The notes beneath the pieces were generated by a model, which did no database searches, was not told where the DNA came from, and was given only the letters and a program-made list of their open reading frames with translations. A program made the translations under genes and the position numbers. Shown one piece after another: positions 63,344 through 64,000 of a DNA stretch of 64,000 nucleotides. The first letter of the stretch is position 1; each line of letters begins with the position of its first letter. Origin of the DNA: Bradyrhizobium algeriense (lineage in GTDB: Bacteria; Pseudomonadota; Alphaproteobacteria; Rhizobiales; Xanthobacteraceae); contig NZ_JAZHRV010000001.1 of NCBI RefSeq assembly GCF_036924595.1, positions 4,712,001-4,776,000 on the forward strand, read 5' to 3'.

Positions 63344-64000
63344 TCAATTTTCAGGCGGCAACAGGCGGACGGCGTCCGGCGAAATCGACAACCCGATGCG
63401 CTCGCCTGCCTTGGCTTGAACCGTATTCGGCGCGTCGACGGTGAGCAACCTGTTGGACGCGTTGCTGACGACCAGCCGTTGCCTGTCGCCTATGAAGCTG
63501 ACGCTGTCGATGATACCCGAAAGCGACGCGCTTCCGGCTGACGTCACGCGAATGGTTTCGGGGCGGATCATCGCGACCGCCGCCGGCATGTCCACATCGC
63601 AGCGAATTGGCTGCCGTCCGCCCGGCAACACGAGATGGCCGCCCTCGATGGCCGCTTCGACGATATTCGCGGCGCCAATGAATTCGGCGACAAAGCGACT
63701 TCGCGGCGTGAAGTAGATCTCGCGCGGCGTGCCGATCTGGGCAATCGCTCCCTTTTGCATGACGACGACGCGATCGCCGAGCTCCATGGCCTCGGACTGA
63801 TCGTGGGTCACATAAATCGTGGTGATGCCCAGCGCGCGCAGCAGGCGGTTCAGTTCGCCGCGCAGCCGATCGCGCAACGCGGCGTCGAGCGCGGTCAGCG
63901 GCTCGTCGAGCAACAGGATGCCCGGCCGGATCGCAACCGCACGCGCCAGAGCGACGCGTTGACGCTGCCCGCCGGAAAGCTGGTCGATGCGACGGTTCTC
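63344..64000 (-). CDS. ABC transporter ATPase (PotA/UgpC-type), N-terminus cut by window edge
   Basis: The frame is open to the right edge, so 218 C-terminal residues are visible. The signature QLSGGQRQRVALARAV, Walker B LLLDEPLTALDAALRDRL and the switch His in VTHDQSEAMELGD are present. The rest is a TOBE-like regulatory domain (MIRPETIRVTSAG). This is the PotA/UgpC/FbpC class. Its Walker A and partner permeases lie beyond the window. The phosphodiesterase gene follows after eight bases, hinting at a glycerol-phosphate- or polyamine-type importer. Confidence 0.93.
   Translation of the reverse strand, partial: ENRRIDQLSGGQRQRVALARAVAIRPGILLLDEPLTALDAALRDRLRGELNRLLRALGITTIYVTHDQSEAMELGDRVVVMQKGAIAQIGTPREIYFTPRSRFVAEFIGAANIVEAAIEGGHLVLPGGRQPIRCDVDMPAAVAMIRPETIRVTSAGSASLSGIIDSVSFIGDRQRLVVSNASNRLLTVDAPNTVQAKAGERIGLSISPDAVRLLPPEN

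Overview
The window looks like a chromosomal segment of a Bradyrhizobium-type alphaproteobacterium (Nitrobacteraceae). The support is high GC, many binding-protein transporters (ABC, TRAP, tripartite tricarboxylate/Bug), several molybdenum enzymes, and palindromic intergenic repeats of a kind I associate with Bradyrhizobium. The species assignment is inference; no rRNA or tRNA gene is present.

Layout. 1-9330: the 5' part of a CmcJ/NvfI-like gene, an SDR without its catalytic Tyr/Lys, an HU-like protein, a complete oligopeptide-type ABC operon (2616-7694), a VOC protein and a TetR regulator. 9317-17119: a fatty-acid desaturase/MetX-like hydrolase operon with a 19-bp palindrome upstream, an NCS2 permease/biuret-hydrolase-like operon, a LysR regulator divergent from a small secreted NTF2-like protein, and an unrecognised 475-residue protein. 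17185-19504: a scar of mobile DNA, with an IS110-type element, a broken IS1182-type transposase, and three palindromic or MITE-like repeats.

19526-25402: a tripartite tricarboxylate transporter (tctA, tctB, tctC) whose genes surround mtnP, mtnA and a divergent fuculose-phosphate-type class II aldolase. This is the gene set of the 5'-methylthioadenosine/5'-deoxyadenosine DHAP shunt, and its physical link to a Tct transporter is the most interesting system here. 25662-26428: a collagen-like lipoprotein and a small secreted protein. 26462-34205: a glycolate/glyoxylate-type module, with two tandem serine/alanine-glyoxylate aminotransferases, a divergent GntR regulator, a 16-bp perfect palindrome, a GlcD-GlcF-like flavo-iron-sulfur fusion and a GlcG-like protein.

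34536-46099: mostly minus strand. It holds a tiny membrane protein, enoyl-CoA hydratase, a DMSO-reductase-family molybdoenzyme, a second SDR lacking Tyr, MmgE/PrpD, a frameshifted iron-type ABC binding protein, and an exported isoquinoline-oxidoreductase-like molybdenum hydroxylase with a diheme cytochrome and an unknown secreted partner. 46258-55124 (plus strand): a catabolic island of Bug receptor, a second molybdenum hydroxylase, a ModA-like protein without signal peptide, a GntR regulator, a TRAP transporter and a cyclase/formamidase. 55323-60022: a complete branched-chain amino-acid-type ABC operon with a terminator after the binding-protein gene. 60073-64000: a Crp/Fnr regulator, a MATE remnant, a Bug receptor, a 3',5'-cAMP phosphodiesterase-like protein and the 3' part of an ABC ATPase gene cut by the window edge.

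All calls come from reading translated sequence and motifs by eye; no database search was run, and substrate assignments for transporters are inferences from neighbours.
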